Source of the DNA: Salinimicrobium sp035607535 | GTDB lineage: Bacteria > Bacteroidota > Bacteroidia > Flavobacteriales > Flavobacteriaceae | Direction: 5' to 3' | DNA: 64,000 bases | Assembly: GCF_035607535.1 (NCBI RefSeq) | Contig: NZ_JAYDZX010000010.1 | Coordinates: 62,001 to 126,000, forward strand | Shown here: piece after piece, positions 61,141-64,000 of the stretch | Layout of the letters: every line of letters starts with the position of its first letter | Position numbering within the stretch: the first letter of the stretch is position 1 | Notes under the pieces: model-generated | Database searches by the model: none | Seen by the model: the letters and a program-made list of their open reading frames with translations, nothing else | Told to the model about the DNA's origin: nothing | Position numbers and translations under genes: made by a program

Positions 61141-62169
61141 CTACTTTATCAAGATCCCCTTGTAACGGTGAAGGGTTTTCAGGCAAATTCCTGTTCCGCG
61201 TACCACAGCACGTAAAGGATCTTCGGCGATGTAGACAGGAAGATCGGTCTTTTGTGATAACCTCTTATCAAGCCCGCGCAACATGGATCCACCACCGGCA
61301 AGGTAAATACCGGTGTTGTAGATATCGGCTGCAAGTTCCGGCGGAGTTTGTGAAAGGGTTTCCATCACAGCGTCCTCAATTCTAAGGATAGATTTGTCAA
61401 GGGCCTTAGCGATCTCACGATAGGAAATATTGACCTGTTTGGGTTTTCCTGTTAGTAAATCACGTCCCTGAACATTCATTTCATCTGGTGGCACCTCAAG
61501 ATCTTCGGTAGCGGCACCTATTTGAATTTTAATTTTTTCCGCAGTACGTTCCCCCACATAAAGGTTGTGCTGGGTGCGCATGTAATAAACGATGTCGTTA
61601 GTGAATACATCCCCCGCGATCTTGACAGATTTGTCGCAAACAATACCTCCAAGGGCAATAACTGCAATTTCGGTAGTACCACCTCCAATGTCCACGATCA
61701 TATTACCTTTGGGCTGCATGATATCAACACCAATTCCTATGGCAGCAGCCATTGGTTCATGGATAAGATAGACCTCTTTCCCGTTTACCCTTTCGGCGCT
61801 TTCTTTTACCGCACGCATTTCCACTTCTGTAATACCTGAAGGGATACAAATGACCATTCTCAACGCAGGAGTGAACATTTTTTTCTTAAGCGCAGGTATT
61901 TCTTTAATGAACATGGTAAGCATCTTTTCAGATGCATCAAAATCGGCAATTACCCCGTCTTTAAGAGGTCTTATCGTCTTAATATTTTCATGGGTTTTCC
62001 CCTGCATCATCGCAGCTTCTTTACCTACAGCTATAATCTTGCCGGTAGTGCGGTGACGGGCTACGATAGACGGACTGTCAACCACAACCTTATCATTGTG
62101 TATTATGAGTGTATTTGCAGTTCCTAAATCTATAGCAATTTCTTCAGTGAGAAAATCGAAAAATCCCAT
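61141..62169 (-). CDS. mreB: Rod shape-determining protein MreB
   Basis: A 342-aa bacterial actin. EIAIDLGTANTLI is the phosphate-1 loop, VDIGGGTTEIAVIAL phosphate-2 and GIYLAGGGSMLRGLDKRL the adenosine site. It forms membrane filaments that place elongasome complexes. The length is normal. It lies 39 bp after purH, and the purH-mre linkage is often seen in Flavobacteria. Confidence 0.97.
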   Translation of the reverse strand: MGFFDFLTEEIAIDLGTANTLIIHNDKVVVDSPSIVARHRTTGKIIAVGKEAAMMQGKTHENIKTIRPLKDGVIADFDASEKMLTMFIKEIPALKKKMFTPALRMVICIPSGITEVEMRAVKESAERVNGKEVYLIHEPMAAAIGIGVDIMQPKGNMIVDIGGGTTEIAVIALGGIVCDKSVKIAGDVFTNDIVYYMRTQHNLYVGERTAEKIKIQIGAATEDLEVPPDEMNVQGRDLLTGKPKQVNISYREIAKALDKSILRIEDAVMETLSQTPPELAADIYNTGIYLAGGGSMLRGLDKRLSQKTDLPVYIAEDPLRAVVRGTGICLKTLHRYKGILIK

Positions 62170-62208
62170 GTTAAGTCAATTAGTTGAGGTTCGGTAAATG
62201 TAATAAAA

Positions 62209-63735
62209 TTAATGTTTAAAATGCCTCGTGCCGGTCATTACCATAGCAAGATTATTTTCGTTGCAATAATCTATACTCAGCTGGTCCTTAATGGATCCGC
62301 CGGGTTGAATTACAGCAGTGATTCCGGCTTTATCGGCAATTTCCACACAATCGGGGAATGGGAAAAACGCATCACTGGCCATCACTGCACCCTGCAGGTC
62401 AAAATTAAAAGATTTTGCCTTGTCTATGCTTTGTCTCAGGGCATCTACACGAGAAGTTTGGCCTGTTCCGCTTGCCAATAGCTGATTATTCTTTACGAGG
62501 ACGATAGTATTTGATTTTGTGTGCTTGCATATTCTTGAAGCAAACAACAGGTCATTTAACTCCTGCTCCGAAGGTTTATTGTTGGTGGCAAAAGTTAAAT
62601 CCTCTTTGGCGTCTGTCTTGCTGTCTTTATCCTGAACTAAAATCCCGTTAAGGCAGGTGCGAACATTCTTTTGCGGAAGCTCTGTTTCTTTCTGAACCAG
62701 GATTACCCTGTTCTTTTTCCCTTTTAAGATTTCCAGAGCTTCTTCGGAATAGAAGGGGGCAATAACAACTTCGCAGAAAAGTTGGTGGATCTCTTCGGCA
62801 GTAGCTTTGTCAATTTCAGTGTTGCTGATCAAGATCCCGCCAAAAGCTGAAACAGGATCTCCTGCGAGAGCATCTTTATACGCCTGAAGCAGGGTTTCCC
62901 GTTGTGCCAATCCACAAGCATTATTATGCTTTAAAATAGCAAAAGTTGGAGCCTGGTTTTGAAATTCATTCATCAAATTAATTGCAGCATCGACATCCAG
63001 AAGGTTGTTGTATGAAAGTTCCTTACCGTGAAGCTTGTCGAACATTGCGGAAAAGTCCCCGTAAAAATGCCCTTTTTGATGGGGATTCTCACCGTATCTT
63101 AATTCGAGTCCGCCATTGAAGCTTTCCTTATAGGAGAGCTCGTCATTGTTAAGGTAATTAAATATTGCTGTGTCATAATGTGAGGAAACATTAAAAGCCT
63201 TTGCAGCAAATCTTTTTCGGTCTTCAAGCGTGGTTTTACCTTCCCCTTCTGAAATGATGCTGAGGAATTCAGAATAACTTTCTACTGAAGGAACGCAAAT
63301 AACATCTTTAAAATTCTTGGCTGCTGCCCTGATGAGGGAAATTCCACCTATGTCGATTTTTTCAATGATATCATCTTCCGGAGCACCCGATGCTACTGTT
63401 TTCTCAAAAGGATAAAGATCCACGATCACTATGTCGATCTGCGGAATTTCATATTTCTCAAGTTCGGCTTTGTCATCTTCATTCTCGCTGCGGTTGAGGA
63501 TGCCGCCAAACACCTTTGGATGTAAGGTCTTTACTCTCCCGCCAAGGATCGAAGGATAGGAAGTTATGTCTTCAACCGGCACTACATCTATTCCCAGTTC
63601 TTTGATGAATTTTTCGGTTCCCCCGGTAGAGTAGATGGTGATCCCCAGCTCATTAAGCTTTTTTACAATAGGTTCCAGCCCATCCTTATTAAAGACAGAA
63701 ATAAGTGCAGATTTAGCCGATTTTAAGTCGCTCAT
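62209..63735 (-). CDS. purH: Bifunctional AICAR formyltransferase / IMP cyclohydrolase
   Basis: A 508-aa enzyme for the last two steps of de novo IMP synthesis. The N-terminal MGS-like cyclohydrolase domain (1-195) has SVFNKDGLEPIV, YSTGGTEKFI and GGRVKTLHPKVFGGIL. The C-terminal formyltransferase domain has LRYGENPHQKG, ILKHNNACGLA (K-H catalytic pair) and SDAFFPFPDC. First gene of the mre transcript, with its own -7 box upstream. Confidence 0.96.
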   Translation of the reverse strand: MSDLKSAKSALISVFNKDGLEPIVKKLNELGITIYSTGGTEKFIKELGIDVVPVEDITSYPSILGGRVKTLHPKVFGGILNRSENEDDKAELEKYEIPQIDIVIVDLYPFEKTVASGAPEDDIIEKIDIGGISLIRAAAKNFKDVICVPSVESYSEFLSIISEGEGKTTLEDRKRFAAKAFNVSSHYDTAIFNYLNNDELSYKESFNGGLELRYGENPHQKGHFYGDFSAMFDKLHGKELSYNNLLDVDAAINLMNEFQNQAPTFAILKHNNACGLAQRETLLQAYKDALAGDPVSAFGGILISNTEIDKATAEEIHQLFCEVVIAPFYSEEALEILKGKKNRVILVQKETELPQKNVRTCLNGILVQDKDSKTDAKEDLTFATNNKPSEQELNDLLFASRICKHTKSNTIVLVKNNQLLASGTGQTSRVDALRQSIDKAKSFNFDLQGAVMASDAFFPFPDCVEIADKAGITAVIQPGGSIKDQLSIDYCNENNLAMVMTGTRHFKH

Positions 63736-63757
63736 TGTGTTGGTTTTGTTGAGGTTG

Positions 63758-63765
63758 CAAAAGTA
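63758..63765 (-). promoter_or_regulatory. -7 promoter box TACTTTTG for purH-mre
   Basis: Minus-strand TACTTTTG fits TAnnTTTG and lies 22 bp before the purH ATG. The -33 region has only a T-rich stretch, not a full TTTG. Confidence 0.5.
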
Positions 63766-63882
63766 ATTATTTCGCTAGAAAATAATGCGGCTGTTGCCTT
63801 TATTTCTATATTTATTTTGTAACGAATTTTTAAAGCTGGCGTCTTATGATGTACAGGTCATAAACAACAGAGGAAAGCTGCA

Positions 63883-64000
63883 ATGTTAATATATCTAAGG
63901 GTTCTAAAAGAGAGTTTTTTATTTGCTATTAATGCTCTCAAAAATAATAAACTACGAACCATGTTGTCCCTGCTGGGTGTCACCATAGGGATCTTTTCAA
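63883..64000 (+). CDS. ABC transporter permease (MacB-like), N-terminal fragment
   Basis: The window ends inside this gene after 39 codons. The start reads MLIYLRVLKESFLFAINALK, then NNKLRTMLSLLGVTIGIFS. This is the typical N-terminus of MacB/FtsX-type permeases: an amphipathic ALxxNKLRTxLSxLGxxIG stretch entering the first TM helix. A TATTTTG (63813-63819) preceded by TTG 17 bp upstream could be its promoter. Confidence 0.82.
   Translation, partial: MLIYLRVLKESFLFAINALKNNKLRTMLSLLGVTIGIFS

Overview
The window is a chromosomal segment of a Bacteroidota bacterium, most likely a marine member of the Flavobacteriaceae. The signs are TAnnTTTG-type -7 promoter boxes, outer-membrane beta-barrel receptors with a carboxypeptidase-regulatory-like N-terminus, Asp-rich lipoprotein N-termini (CSDDDDD), a class II HMG-CoA reductase beside a GYDIA-type GHMP kinase, short intergenic gaps and the order purH-mreB-mreC-mreD-mrdA-rodA. 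The species cannot be named from sequence alone. Both ends cut genes: the tail of a pseudouridine synthase on the left and the first codons of an ABC permease on the right.

Layout. 0.1-3.7 kb: polyamine operon (arginine decarboxylase, agmatinase, deoxyhypusine-synthase-like protein, probably making homospermidine). 3.9-5.7 kb: an unusual XRE regulator-membrane-serine hydrolase fusion with its own palindromic operator. 5.9-18.1 kb, all minus strand: three membrane-linked glycosyltransferases, a polyferredoxin, a RAYT/REP element, a FAD oxidoreductase, purine nucleoside phosphorylase, MsrB, and the arsenosugar-type set (TIGR04282-type transferase, ArsS radical SAM protein, CMD/peroxidase-like protein) interrupted by a 66-bp tandem repeat; then a small membrane protein and a sulfotransferase. 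18.3-20.0 kb: Zn-alcohol dehydrogenase plus a companion of unknown function.

20.0-28.4 kb holds the most interesting regulatory block. A LytS-type histidine kinase and LytTR response regulator are followed by a second kinase-like protein that has lost its phospho-acceptor His and its ATP-binding motifs. Two paralogous beta-barrel receptors lie next door. Each carries repeats ending in TTCA, spaced exactly 21 bp apart and set at the same 39-bp distance from a TTTG promoter box. I read this as a two-component system with its regulon alongside. An acidic three-repeat surface lipoprotein follows.

29.9-42.7 kb: D-threonine-aldolase-like enzyme, DUF418 membrane protein, tRNA-Phe with a clear promoter, then the coaX-OMP-TPR-lptC-small membrane protein-CorC/HlyC-PpiD-like string, and mevalonate genes on the other strand. 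42.9-48.5 kb: a translationally coupled peptide-utilisation operon (DPP-IV-like peptidase and two POT transporters). 48.6-56.2 kb: thioredoxin-like protein, ComEC, NlpC/P60, lpxB, surE and an S41 tail-specific protease. 56.6-63.7 kb: the rod-shape/elongasome operon ending with purH upstream.

A separate genome-scale signal also shows: a near-palindrome AAAAATGNCATTTTT recurs through the window, mostly inside genes and in more than one reading frame.
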